11,306 nucleotides of DNA, taken from JBFGCA01 sp041567315. Lineage in GTDB: Bacteria; Acidobacteriota; Thermoanaerobaculia; Multivoradales; JAHEKO01. Numbering within the stretch: the first letter of the stretch is position 1; each line of letters opens with the position of its first letter. Position numbers and translations under genes: made by a program. Below are positions 1 to 8,696 of the stretch, one piece after another. The notes under the pieces were generated by a model that was not told where the DNA came from, did not search any database, and was given only the letters and a program-made list of their open reading frames with translations. The DNA is taken from positions 1 to 11,306 of the forward strand of contig JBFGCA010000133.1 of NCBI GenBank assembly GCA_041567315.1, in the 5' to 3' direction.

Positions 1-2
1 GA

Positions 3-1988
3 GCCCGCGAGCCCGAGCGCGAGGAGCGCCGGGCCCCCGGCAAGCGCCTGCGCCCGCAGGTCGAGGACGAGGACCTGCGCGCCTACCGCGGCGCGGTGCG
101 CGACGTCGAAGCCGTGGCCGAAGAGGCCGAGGGGGCGGTCACCGACCGCAGCCGCCGGCGGGCGCGGCGCAAGAAGCGGGACGAGGAGGCCGGGCGCGTC
201 CTGCCCTTCAAGCAGGCGGCGCCGGAGGCGCCGATCACCATCTCCGAGGGGATGACGGTCCGCGAGTTCGCCGAGAAGCTCGGGGTCAAGGCCAAGGACC
301 TCATCCGGGTGCTCTTCCAGCGCGGCATCATGGCCACCATCAACCACGTGCTGGAGGCCGAGCTGGCCCAGGAGGTGGCGAGCGAGCTGGGGGTCGACGC
401 CCAGGTGGTCTCCTTCGAGCAGGAGATGCAGCTGCGCCAGGAGCGCGAGCTGGACTCGGAGGAGGCGGTGGGCGGCGTGCCGCGGGCGCCGGTGGTCACC
501 ATCATGGGTCACGTCGACCACGGCAAGACCACCCTGCTCGACGCCATCCGCTCCTCCAAGGTGGCGGAGAGCGAGCACGGCGGCATCACCCAGCACATCG
601 GCGCCTACCAGGTGTCGACCAACGGCCGCAAGATCGTCTTCCTCGACACCCCCGGCCACGAGGCCTTCACCCTGATGCGTGCCCGCGGCGCGCGCGCCAC
701 CGACATCGTGGTGCTGGTAGTGGCCGCCGACGACGGCGTCATGCCGCAGACCATCGAGGCCATCGACCACGCCCGGGCCGCGCGGGTGCCGATCGTCGTG
801 GCGATCAACAAGATCGACAAGTCGAACGCCAACCCCGACCGGGTCAAGAAGGAGCTCTCCGAGCGCGGGCTGACGGTCGAGGACTGGGGCGGCGACACGG
901 TGGCCGTGCAGCTCTCCGCCAAGCAGGGCGACGGCATCCCCGAGCTGCTGGAGATGATCCTGCTCAGCACCGAGTTGCTCGAGCTCAAGGCCAACCCGGC
1001 GCTTCCCGCCCAGGGCGTGGTGCTCGAGGCGCGCAAGGAGGCCGGGCGCGGCATCGTGGCGACGGTGCTGGTCCAGAACGGCACCCTGCGGGCCAGCGAT
1101 GTCTTCGTCGCCGGCGCCACCTGGGGCCGGGTGCGGTCGATGACCGACGACCTTGGCCGCGCCATCGAGGAGGCCGAGCCCGCCACCCCGGTCGAGGTCA
1201 CCGGCTTTGGCGAGGTGCCCGAGGCCGGCGACCTGTTCCAGGCCGTCGAGGAGGAGTCCCAGGCCCGCGGCATCGCCGAGTTCCGGCAGCTCGAGCTGCG
1301 CCAGAAGGCGCTGGCTCCGGACCGCTCCAAGCCGTCTCTCGAGGCGCTGTTCGAGCGCATCAAGGAGGGCGAGGTCAAGGAGCTGCCGGTGGTGCTCAAG
1401 GCCGACGTCCAGGGCTCGGTAGAGGTGCTCTCCGACACCCTGGTCAAGCTCTCGACCGAGGCCGTCAAGCTGCGGGTTCTCCACGCCGGGGTCGGGGCGG
1501 TGACCACCAACGACGTCATCCTGGCCTCGGCCTCGGGGGCGATCGTCCTCGGCTTCAACGTCCGCCCGGAGCGCAACGCCGCCGACCTGGCCGAGAAAGA
1601 GGGCGTGGAGATCCGCCTGCACACCGTCATCTACGAGCTGGCCGACGAGATCAAGAAGGCGATGACCGGGCTGCTCGAGCCCACCTACCGCGAGGTCGCC
1701 AAGGGCCGGGCCGAGGTGCGCGAGATCTTCACCGTCCCCAAGCTCGGCACCGTGGCCGGCTGCCACGTCACCGAGGGCGCCATCCCGCGCAACGCCGCCG
1801 CCCGCCTGCTGCGCGACAACGTGGTGGTGTTCGAGGGCAAGATCGCTTCGCTGCGGCGCTTCAAGGACGACGTCGCCGAGGTGCGGGCCGGATTCGACTG
1901 CGGCATCCGGCTGGATCGCTACCAGGACCTCAAGCCGGGGGACAGCATAGAGGCCTTCGTGCAGGAAGAAGTCAGCCCCACGCTCTAG
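3..1988 (+). CDS. infB: Translation initiation factor IF-2, 5'-truncated by window edge
   Basis: This GTPase brings initiator fMet-tRNA to the 30S subunit and promotes 50S joining. The frame is open from base 3 with no start that fits IF-2, so the gene begins upstream and 661 codons are visible. A basic, charged linker comes first, then an IF2_N-type domain (about nt 230-390). The G domain shows G1 GHVDHGKT (507-530), G3 DTPGH (645-659), G4 NKID (807-818) and G5 SAK (from 915). Domains II, III and the fMet-tRNA-binding C-terminal domain follow, with recognisable stretches such as VPKLGTVAGC. All nucleotide-binding motifs are intact and the C-terminus is complete. The following DUF503-rbfA-nrnA-truB order is the usual infB operon. 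The GTG at 96 is an internal valine codon, not a start. Confidence 0.98.
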   Translation, partial: AREPEREERRAPGKRLRPQVEDEDLRAYRGAVRDVEAVAEEAEGAVTDRSRRRARRKKRDEEAGRVLPFKQAAPEAPITISEGMTVREFAEKLGVKAKDLIRVLFQRGIMATINHVLEAELAQEVASELGVDAQVVSFEQEMQLRQERELDSEEAVGGVPRAPVVTIMGHVDHGKTTLLDAIRSSKVAESEHGGITQHIGAYQVSTNGRKIVFLDTPGHEAFTLMRARGARATDIVVLVVAADDGVMPQTIEAIDHARAARVPIVVAINKIDKSNANPDRVKKELSERGLTVEDWGGDTVAVQLSAKQGDGIPELLEMILLSTELLELKANPALPAQGVVLEARKEAGRGIVATVLVQNGTLRASDVFVAGATWGRVRSMTDDLGRAIEEAEPATPVEVTGFGEVPEAGDLFQAVEEESQARGIAEFRQLELRQKALAPDRSKPSLEALFERIKEGEVKELPVVLKADVQGSVEVLSDTLVKLSTEAVKLRVLHAGVGAVTTNDVILASASGAIVLGFNVRPERNAADLAEKEGVEIRLHTVIYELADEIKKAMTGLLEPTYREVAKGRAEVREIFTVPKLGTVAGCHVTEGAIPRNAAARLLRDNVVVFEGKIASLRRFKDDVAEVRAGFDCGIRLDRYQDLKPGDSIEAFVQEEVSPTL

Positions 1989-2036
1989 CACCGATTCAGG
2001 CGGAAAACCGGACTCTCCGCAGTTCGCGATCCCCTC

Positions 2037-2336
2037 GTGCCACCCGTCGTCGCCATCTCGGTGTTCGAGCTGTATCTGCCTGCCGGCCGCAGCCTGAAGG
2101 ACAAACGGCGCGTGTTGAAAGCCCTCATGGACCGCATCTACCAGCGTTACCGGGTGTCGATCGCCGAGACCGGACACCACGACCTGCGGCAGCGCGCCGA
2201 GCTGTCGATCGCCGCCGTCCACCGCTCGCGCGTCGACATGCAGCGTCTGATGGACGGCATCCGCGGCATGATCGAGCAGGTCCCCGACGCGACCCTCCTC
2301 GACTGGCAGCCCGAGTACCTGGAGAGCGCCCCGTGA
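2037..2336 (+). CDS. DUF503 / YlxP-like small protein
   Basis: This 99-residue protein belongs to the DUF503 family (YlxP in Firmicutes), commonly encoded between infB and rbfA. Family features seen here are the N-terminal beta strand, SLKDKRRVLKAL, the central SIAETGHHDLRQRAEL segment and the C-terminal LLDWQPEYL. The biochemical role is not firmly established. The operon position suggests a part in ribosome assembly or translation, which is inference. The GTG start at 2037 places the first strand correctly, but no good Shine-Dalgarno precedes it, and the 48-nt gap after infB holds only a weak 5-bp hairpin. The TGA stop overlaps the GTG start of rbfA in a GTGA, which suggests translational coupling. 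Confidence 0.9.
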   Translation: MPPVVAISVFELYLPAGRSLKDKRRVLKALMDRIYQRYRVSIAETGHHDLRQRAELSIAAVHRSRVDMQRLMDGIRGMIEQVPDATLLDWQPEYLESAP

Positions 2337-2689
2337 GCCGCCGCACCGAACGGGTCGAGGACCTGCTGCGCGGCGAGCTGGCGATCCTGATCCAGCGCGA
2401 GCTCGCCGACCCGCGGGTGCGACTGACCACGGTCTCGGCGGTCCACGTCAGCCCCGATCTCAAACAGGCGACGGTGCGCGTCTCGGTGGTCGGCGAGGAG
2501 CCGGCCCGTCTGGCCAGCGTCGAGGCTCTGCGCCACGCCCGCCGCTTCCTGCGGGCGCGGCTCGCCCGGCAGCTGCGCCACATGCGCTCGATCCCCGAGC
2601 TCAGCTTCGAGCTCGACCGGGGCGCCGAGCACAGCCAGAGGATCAGCGACCTCCTGGAGACACTCCATGACCACGACATCGGCTCCTGA
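2333..2689 (+). CDS. rbfA: 30S ribosome-binding factor RbfA
   Basis: RbfA is a single KH-like-domain factor that binds the 30S precursor and supports late maturation around 16S helix 1, with a known role in cold adaptation. The 118-residue length is usual for the family. The N-terminus (RTERVEDLLRGELAILIQRE), the beta segment DPRVRLTTVSAVHVSPDLKQ and the helix with RHARRFLRARLARQL match the family layout. The GTG start overlaps the preceding stop (GTGA), and the 3' end overlaps nrnA by 23 nt, so expression is probably coupled on both sides. I see no damage or missing segment. Confidence 0.95.
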   Translation: MSRRTERVEDLLRGELAILIQRELADPRVRLTTVSAVHVSPDLKQATVRVSVVGEEPARLASVEALRHARRFLRARLARQLRHMRSIPELSFELDRGAEHSQRISDLLETLHDHDIGS

Positions 2690-3644
2690 AGCGCTTCTCA
2701 AGAAGCTGCGGGGCGGCTCCCGTTTCCTGCTCACCAGCCACGCCAACCCGGACGGCGACGCCATCGGCTCGGAGCTGGGCCTGGCCCGCATCCTGAGGAC
2801 CGTCGGCAAGGGCGCGGTGATCTGGAACCGGGACCCGACGCCGACCATCTACCAGACGCTGGCCGGCAGCGAGCGGGTCCGCGTCGGCACCGAGCCGCCG
2901 GCCGGCTTTCCCGAGAACTTCGACGCCGTGCTGGTGCTCGAGTGCCCGAGCCTCGACCGCACAGGTCTCGAAGAGCAGCTCGGCGAGGCCCTGCCGGTGG
3001 TCAACATCGACCACCACCTGGGCAACGCCCACTACGGCGAGCTCAACTGGGTGGACACCGCCGCCCCCTCGCTGGGCGAGATGATCTACCGCCTGGCGCA
3101 GGGTCTGCGGGTCAACCTCGACCAGGAGACGGCGACCTGTCTCTATCTGACCCTGGTCACCGACACCGGCGGTTTCCGCTTCGCCAACGCCACCCCCAAG
3201 GCCTTCGAGGCGGCGGCGGCGCTGGTCGCCGAGGGCGCCCAACCCGACCAGGTGGCGGGCTGGATCTACGAGAATCAGCCCGAGTCCAGCCTGCGGCTGC
3301 TGGCCAAGATGCTGGCCACGCTCGAGGTGGCGGGCCCGGTCGCCACCGCGCTGCTGACCGCCGAGATGTTCGAAAGCACCGGCGCCTCCAGCGGCGACAG
3401 CGAGGGGCTGATCGACTATCCGCGCTCGATCGCCGGGGTGCAGGCGGTTGCCCTGCTGCGTGAGGTGGGAGACGACCAGTACAAGGTCTCGCTGCGCAGC
3501 CGCGGGGCCGTCGACGTCGAGAAGATCGCCCGCAAGAAGGGCGGCGGCGGTCACCACAACGCCGCCGGCTACCAGGCGGAGGGCGACCTCGAGACCCTGC
3601 GCCGGGAGGTCACCGCCGAGCTCGCGGCGGCCCTGGAGTCGTGA
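2667..3644 (+). CDS. nrnA: DHH/DHHA1 phosphoesterase, NrnA-like oligoribonuclease / pAp phosphatase
   Basis: NrnA-type enzymes degrade very short RNA oligonucleotides and dephosphorylate 3'-phosphoadenosine 5'-phosphate, using two divalent metals (usually Mn). The 325-residue protein has the DHH layout. Motif I is SHANPDGDAIGS (H25, D29, D31), the signature is D115-H116-H117, and a further acidic motif is TDTGGFRF (D166). The C-terminal DHHA1 substrate motif is GGGGHHNAAG (292-301). The position usually taken by the motif II aspartate reads LECPSLDRTG, with Glu92 instead of Asp. This may be lineage-typical but is worth noting. The ATG at 2667 lies inside the end of rbfA, and the stop overlaps truB by 4 nt (GTGA). 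The assignment rests on motifs and on the conserved operon position. Confidence 0.93.
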   Translation: MTTTSAPEALLKKLRGGSRFLLTSHANPDGDAIGSELGLARILRTVGKGAVIWNRDPTPTIYQTLAGSERVRVGTEPPAGFPENFDAVLVLECPSLDRTGLEEQLGEALPVVNIDHHLGNAHYGELNWVDTAAPSLGEMIYRLAQGLRVNLDQETATCLYLTLVTDTGGFRFANATPKAFEAAAALVAEGAQPDQVAGWIYENQPESSLRLLAKMLATLEVAGPVATALLTAEMFESTGASSGDSEGLIDYPRSIAGVQAVALLREVGDDQYKVSLRSRGAVDVEKIARKKGGGGHHNAAGYQAEGDLETLRREVTAELAAALES

Positions 3645-4552
3645 TCGTGGATGGACTCCTCCTGGTCGACAAGCAGCCCGACTGCACCTCGCACGACGTG
3701 GTGCAGCAGGTGCGGCGGCTGATCCGGCAGCGCAAGGTGGGCCACTGCGGCACGCTCGACCCGGGCGCCACCGGTCTGCTGGTGGCCACCGTCGGCCGGG
3801 CGACGCGGCTCACCCGGTTCCTGATCCGGGCGCCCAAGGTCTACGCCGGCGAGATCCGATTCGGGATCGCCACCGACACCTACGACGCCGCGGGCGAAGT
3901 GGTCGGGGGCGGCCCCACCGACGGCCTCACCGCCGACGCCATTGGTGCCGGGATGACGGCGCTCGAGGGACGCCAGCAGCAGGCGGCGCCGCCGTTCAGC
4001 GCCAAGAAACTCAAGGGGGTCAAGTACTACGAGCTGGCGCGGCGCGGCGAGACGCCGCCCGAGGCCAGCAAGGAGGTCGAGGTCTTCGAGTTCCGGCCCA
4101 CCGGCGAGCTGGCCGGCGACCGGCTGCCCTTTCGGCTGGCCTGCACCTCCGGCACCTACGTTAGGACCCTGGCCCACGACCTCGGCCAGCGGCTGGACTG
4201 TGGCGCCCACCTGGCCACGCTGCGGCGCCTGCAGGTGGGCCCGTTCTCGGTCGAGGACGCTCTCACCCTCGAGGGCCTGGCCGAGCGCATGGAGGCCGGC
4301 GACCCTGCCGGCCCGGGCTGGGTCCCCTTCGACGAGATTCCGCTGCCCTTCGAGGAGGTCGCCGCCGACCAGCAGCAGGAGCGCCGCATCCGCCACGGCC
4401 AGTCGGTGCTGGTGCGCACCGTGGGCGGCGAGGAGGGCGACTGGGTCAAGCTCGTCAACCGCCGCCACCAGCTGATCGCCGTGGGCACGGTGATCGAACG
4501 CATCGGCCAGGGATCGGTCGGCGTCGTCCAGCCCCGCATCGTCTTCAGTTGA
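3641..4552 (+). CDS. truB: tRNA pseudouridine(55) synthase TruB
   Basis: TruB makes pseudouridine at position 55 in the T-loop of elongator tRNAs and also acts as a tRNA-folding chaperone. The 303-residue protein starts LLLVDKQPDCTSHDVV and has the catalytic-loop motif GTLDPGATGLL with the nucleophilic aspartate at residue 40. Downstream it has YAGEIRFGIATDTYD, then QQQAAPPFSAKKLKG and SGTYVRTLAHDLG, all typical of TruB. Residues from about 240 to the end form the PUA-like RNA-binding domain. The GTG start at 3641 overlaps the nrnA stop in a GTGA. An alternative start a few codons later would remove the first conserved strand. No ribF follows, although this is where many genomes place it. Confidence 0.96.
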   Translation: MIVDGLLLVDKQPDCTSHDVVQQVRRLIRQRKVGHCGTLDPGATGLLVATVGRATRLTRFLIRAPKVYAGEIRFGIATDTYDAAGEVVGGGPTDGLTADAIGAGMTALEGRQQQAAPPFSAKKLKGVKYYELARRGETPPEASKEVEVFEFRPTGELAGDRLPFRLACTSGTYVRTLAHDLGQRLDCGAHLATLRRLQVGPFSVEDALTLEGLAERMEAGDPAGPGWVPFDEIPLPFEEVAADQQQERRIRHGQSVLVRTVGGEEGDWVKLVNRRHQLIAVGTVIERIGQGSVGVVQPRIVFS

Positions 4553-4568
4553 GGCGGCCAGAGCCGCC
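4553..4568 (+). promoter_or_regulatory. 6-bp GC hairpin immediately after truB
   Basis: GGCGGC (4553-4558) pairs perfectly with GCCGCC (4563-4568) around a CAGA tetraloop, starting at the base after the truB stop. No T-run follows, so it is not a standard intrinsic terminator. It could stabilise the truB mRNA 3' end or form part of an S15-responsive leader on read-through transcripts. The structure is seen directly; its function is not known. Confidence 0.4.
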
Positions 4569-4573
4569 CCGTG

Positions 4574-4582
4574 TGGTAACAT
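4574..4582 (+). promoter_or_regulatory. Possible extended -10 promoter for rpsO
   Basis: TG-N-TAACAT at 4574-4582 matches four of six -10 consensus bases and carries the TG extension. No convincing -35 lies 17 nt upstream. Transcription would start near 4589, leaving a leader of about 20 nt that is essentially the Shine-Dalgarno region and excludes the hairpin at 4553-4568. rpsO commonly has its own promoter, which fits, but a single short motif is weak evidence. Confidence 0.25.
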
Positions 4583-4595
4583 CCAACGTCTGTCG

Positions 4596-4601
4596 AGGAG
4601 G
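4596..4601 (+). promoter_or_regulatory. Strong Shine-Dalgarno that fixes the TTG start of rpsO
   Basis: AGGAGG at 4596-4601 stands 8 nt before the TTG at 4610, within a purine stretch. It is the best ribosome-binding site in the window and supports TTG as the rpsO start, since no ATG or GTG lies at the position the S15 family needs. Confidence 0.85.
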
Positions 4602-4609
4602 AAGAGGAG

Positions 4610-4879
4610 TTGTCCCTCACCAGTCAAGTCAAGACCGAGATCATCCTGGAGTCGCGGCTTCACGACCACGACACCGGTTCTCCCGAAGTCCAGGTGGCGC
4701 TGTTGACGCGCCGGATCACCGAGCTCACCGAGCACTTCAAGACCCACGCCAAGGACCATCACAGCCGGCGGGGACTGCTCAAGCTCGTCGGCCGCCGCCG
4801 CCGCCTGCTGGATTACCTGAAGCGCCAGGACTACGAGCGATACCGCTCGACCATCGAGCGCCTCGGCATCCGCAAGTAG
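4610..4879 (+). CDS. rpsO: Small ribosomal subunit protein S15 (uS15)
   Basis: S15 is a primary binder of 16S rRNA at the h20-h22 junction and also contacts the 50S subunit in an inter-subunit bridge. The 89-residue length is exactly usual. Recognisable segments are DTGSPEVQVALLTRRI, LTEHFKTHAKDHHSRRG and LLKLVGRRRRLLDYLKR, including the His/Asp-rich rRNA-contact loop. The start is TTG, strongly supported by the Shine-Dalgarno 8 nt upstream. The gene sits between truB and pnp as in many bacteria. In several phyla S15 represses its own mRNA through a leader structure. Here the truB-rpsO gap is only 57 nt, so any such control must use a compact element or one overlapping truB. Confidence 0.97.
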   Translation: MSLTSQVKTEIILESRLHDHDTGSPEVQVALLTRRITELTEHFKTHAKDHHSRRGLLKLVGRRRRLLDYLKRQDYERYRSTIERLGIRK

Positions 4880-5048
4880 CCCCGCCTCCGGCGAGGTGAT
4901 CTAGCCGCCCGCAACCGATCGTGGCCAGCGGGGCGGTCGCCGTGCGTCGCCGGTCACGGCCCGCGAATCGCGGCAAAGCAAAGAGAAGAAGAGAAGAAGA
5001 GAGAGAGAAGATCGCAGACGAAAGCGAAGAAAGAAGAGTGGAAGCAAG
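4880..5048 (+). promoter_or_regulatory. pnp leader: rpsO-pnp intergenic leader with two hairpins and a purine tract
   Basis: This 169-nt gap has two parts. The first half is GC-rich and holds a 6-bp hairpin (4883-4888 with 4893-4898, CGGC loop, one G-T pair) and a 5-bp hairpin (4961-4965 with 4969-4973, AAT loop). The second half, about 4975-5048, is almost all purine. Bases 4980-5011 are 32 consecutive purines, and only 8 pyrimidines occur in 4975-5048 by my count. The pnp frame is open back to a TAG at 4902 but has no ATG, GTG or TTG before 5049, so the tract is not coding in that frame. In E. coli the pnp leader is cut by RNase III and mediates PNPase autocontrol. A similar role here is inference. 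Confidence 0.55.
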
Positions 5049-7328
<2,280 letters not shown>

Positions 7329-7347
7329 CGCGGCCGGGGAGTCGAGC

Positions 7348-8103
7348 TTGGAGCAGGACCGGCTGGTCGCCTATCTGGACGGCTACCTGGCGGCCGCCGG
7401 CCTGCCCGACCTCTGCCCCAACGGCCTCCAGGTCGAGGGGCGCCCCGAGATCCGCAAGCTGGTCACCGGCGTCTCGGCCTGCCGCGAGCTGTTCGTGCGC
7501 GCCGGCGAGGCCGGCGCCGACGCCGTCCTCGTCCACCACGGCCTGTTCTGGGAGGGCTCGCCGCGGGTCCTCACCGGCGTCCAGTACGGCCGCGTGGCCG
7601 AGCTGCTGGCGCGCGGACTCGCGCTGATCGCCTACCACCTGCCGCTCGACGCCCACCCCGAGGTGGGCAACAACGCCGTGGCGGCGAGGCGGCTGGGTCT
7701 GGAGGAGCTCGCCCCGTTCGGCGTCTTCGACGGCCGGGCGATCGGCTACAAGGGCCGCTTCCCCCGGCCCCGGCCGGTCGCGGAGATCGTCGCCAGCTGC
7801 GCCGCGCTGTTCGGCCAGCCGCCCCAGCTCCTCGGCACCGGACCGCCGGAAGTCACGACGATGGGCATCGTCAGCGGCGCCGCCGAGCGCGCCCTCCATC
7901 AGGCCATCCAGGAGGGCCTCGACCTCTTCCTCACCGGCGAGGCCAGCGAGTGGGTGACCAACGTCGCCCGCGAGGCCGGCATCCACTTCGTGGCCGCCGG
8001 CCACTACGCCACCGAGCGGCTCGGCGTCCAGGCCTTGGGCGACCACCTCGCCGAGCGCTTCGGCCTCGAGGTCGAGTTCGTCGACGTCCCGAACCCGGTC
8101 TAG
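7348..8103 (+). CDS. Nif3-like dinuclear metal-centre hexameric protein (YbgI/YqfO family)
   Basis: Nif3-family proteins are toroidal hexamers with a two-metal site. Some act as GTP cyclohydrolase I-like or other hydrolytic enzymes, but the general role is unsettled. I choose the TTG at 7348, which follows a GGGGAG-type site by about 7 nt and lies 20 nt after the pnp stop. It gives 251 residues, close to the short YbgI form without the inserted PII-like domain. Family motifs are LCPNGLQVEG (22-31), VHHGLFW with H63/H64, HLPLDAH with D101 and H103, and a C-terminal AAGHYATERLG with H219 and E223, which complete the expected metal ligands. The frame extends upstream through the pnp tail, but those codons look like the shadow of Gly/Arg repeats. 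Spacing suggests co-transcription with pnp. Confidence 0.93.
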   Translation: MEQDRLVAYLDGYLAAAGLPDLCPNGLQVEGRPEIRKLVTGVSACRELFVRAGEAGADAVLVHHGLFWEGSPRVLTGVQYGRVAELLARGLALIAYHLPLDAHPEVGNNAVAARRLGLEELAPFGVFDGRAIGYKGRFPRPRPVAEIVASCAALFGQPPQLLGTGPPEVTTMGIVSGAAERALHQAIQEGLDLFLTGEASEWVTNVAREAGIHFVAAGHYATERLGVQALGDHLAERFGLEVEFVDVPNPV

Positions 8104-8118
8104 CGGCCTAGCGGGCCG
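8104..8118. terminator. Possible hairpin between convergent genes
   Basis: CGGCC (8104-8108) pairs with GGCCG (8114-8118) around a 5-nt loop, in the 19-bp gap between the convergent stops of the Nif3 gene and the tRNA-binding protein gene. It is well placed for a two-way terminator, but the stem is short and there is no clear T-run on either side, so the call is weak. Confidence 0.3.
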
Positions 8119-8122
8119 GGCG

Positions 8123-8446
8123 CTATTTGACCGGCGAACCGTTGGCGACCGGCCGGTCGGGCTGGAGCAGCACCGGCTCGCCGTCGCCGAGCACCGCCGC
8201 CAGCACCATCCCCTGCGACTCGACCCCCATCAGCTTGGCGGGCTCCAGGTTGGTCACCACCACAACCTGCCGCCCCACCAGCTCGTCGGCTCGATACTGC
8301 TGCGCGATCCCGGCCACCAGCTGCCGCGTCTCGCCCCCCAGATCCACGATCAGCTTCACCAGCTTCCGCGAGTTCGGCACCACCTCCGCCGCCGTCACCG
8401 TCGCCACCTTCAGCTCGGTCTGAAAGAACTGTTGGATCGAGATCAC
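8123..8446 (-). CDS. Stand-alone MetRS beta-type tRNA-binding protein
   Basis: This is a single OB-fold tRNA-binding domain of the kind found at the C-terminus of methionyl-tRNA synthetase, where it dimerises the enzyme and raises tRNA affinity. With the GTG at 8446 it has 107 residues. They begin ISIQQFFQTELKVATVTAAE, followed by KLVKLIVDLG, RQLVAGIAQQY, NLEPAKLMGVESQGMVLAA and a C-terminal LLQPDRPV. The KLMGVESQGM wording fits the MetRS beta type better than the chaperone-like CsaA, though CsaA is the main alternative. No MetRS catalytic domain lies upstream on this strand, so it acts in trans with a MetRS elsewhere or has another tRNA-related role. GAGG stands 12 nt upstream, somewhat far. 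In-frame codons back to 8518 give extra residues with no family likeness. Confidence 0.85.
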   Translation of the reverse strand: MISIQQFFQTELKVATVTAAEVVPNSRKLVKLIVDLGGETRQLVAGIAQQYRADELVGRQVVVVTNLEPAKLMGVESQGMVLAAVLGDGEPVLLQPDRPVANGSPVK

Positions 8447-8508
8447 TAGAAGGTGTTTCCTCGCCTTGTTGCCCGGGACGCCTACGTGGCTCGTAACCGA
8501 TCGTAGCA

Positions 8509-8517
8509 AGTGTACCA
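8509..8517 (-). promoter_or_regulatory. Possible extended -10 promoter for the tRNA-binding protein gene
   Basis: Read on the minus strand, TG-G-TACACT (8517 to 8509) resembles an extended -10 with four of six consensus bases. There is no good -35 at normal spacing. The leader to the GTG at 8446 would be roughly 55 nt. This is a guess from one motif in a low-GC spacer. Confidence 0.2.
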
Positions 8518-8616
8518 CAACGGTTGTCAGCTGGACGCCAATACTACATGTTTGAGACGAGCAAGAGTCCAGGGTCAGGTGGTAGCCATAACCACAATAC
8601 CCAGGCAGACTGCAAG

Positions 8617-8645
8617 TTGCATTTACTTGCTCCTTGTGATATCTT
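8617..8645 (+). promoter_or_regulatory. Possible promoter for the cysteine-rich secreted protein gene
   Basis: TTGCAT (8617-8622), a 17-nt spacer and TATCTT (8640-8645) give a sigma70-like arrangement about 50 bp before the ATG at 8697. The match is three of six bases for -35 and four of six for -10. The region is low in GC, which makes chance matches easier, so confidence is low. Confidence 0.25.
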
Positions 8646-8696
8646 CACTATCAAGTTTTGTAAGAAAACTCGAAACTGAACAAGAGAAGGGTCTCC

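Larger units (their letters stand above)
8447..8696. other. Low-GC divergent intergenic spacer
   Basis: These 250 bp separate two divergent genes and carry no convincing coding sequence. The part at 8581-8696 is about 42% GC by my count, far below the surrounding genes. It contains candidate promoters on both strands and a perfect 5-bp inverted repeat, ACAAC-G-GTTGT, at 8517-8527, which touches the proposed minus-strand promoter and could be an operator. Its composition suggests a regulatory region or the edge of a recently acquired segment. Confidence 0.5.

Noticed and set aside
2000..2020. 5-bp hairpin between infB and the DUF503 gene as a terminator
   Set aside because: The stem GCGGA/TCCGC has an 11-nt loop and no T-run, inside an operon that is expected to be read through.
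2643..3557. Minus-strand open frame (304 codons) opposite nrnA
   Set aside because: It has repetitive Gly/Ala/Gln/Leu shadow composition opposite a gene with complete DHH motifs.
3569..4762. Minus-strand open frame (397 codons) opposite truB and rpsO
   Set aside because: It spans two well-identified plus-strand genes and the gap between them, has shadow-type composition and shows no family motif.
8633..8654. Imperfect inverted repeat CTTGTGATA / TATCAAG near the secreted-protein promoter
   Set aside because: The arms differ by an insertion and are AT-rich, so a chance match is likely. I did not list it as an operator.
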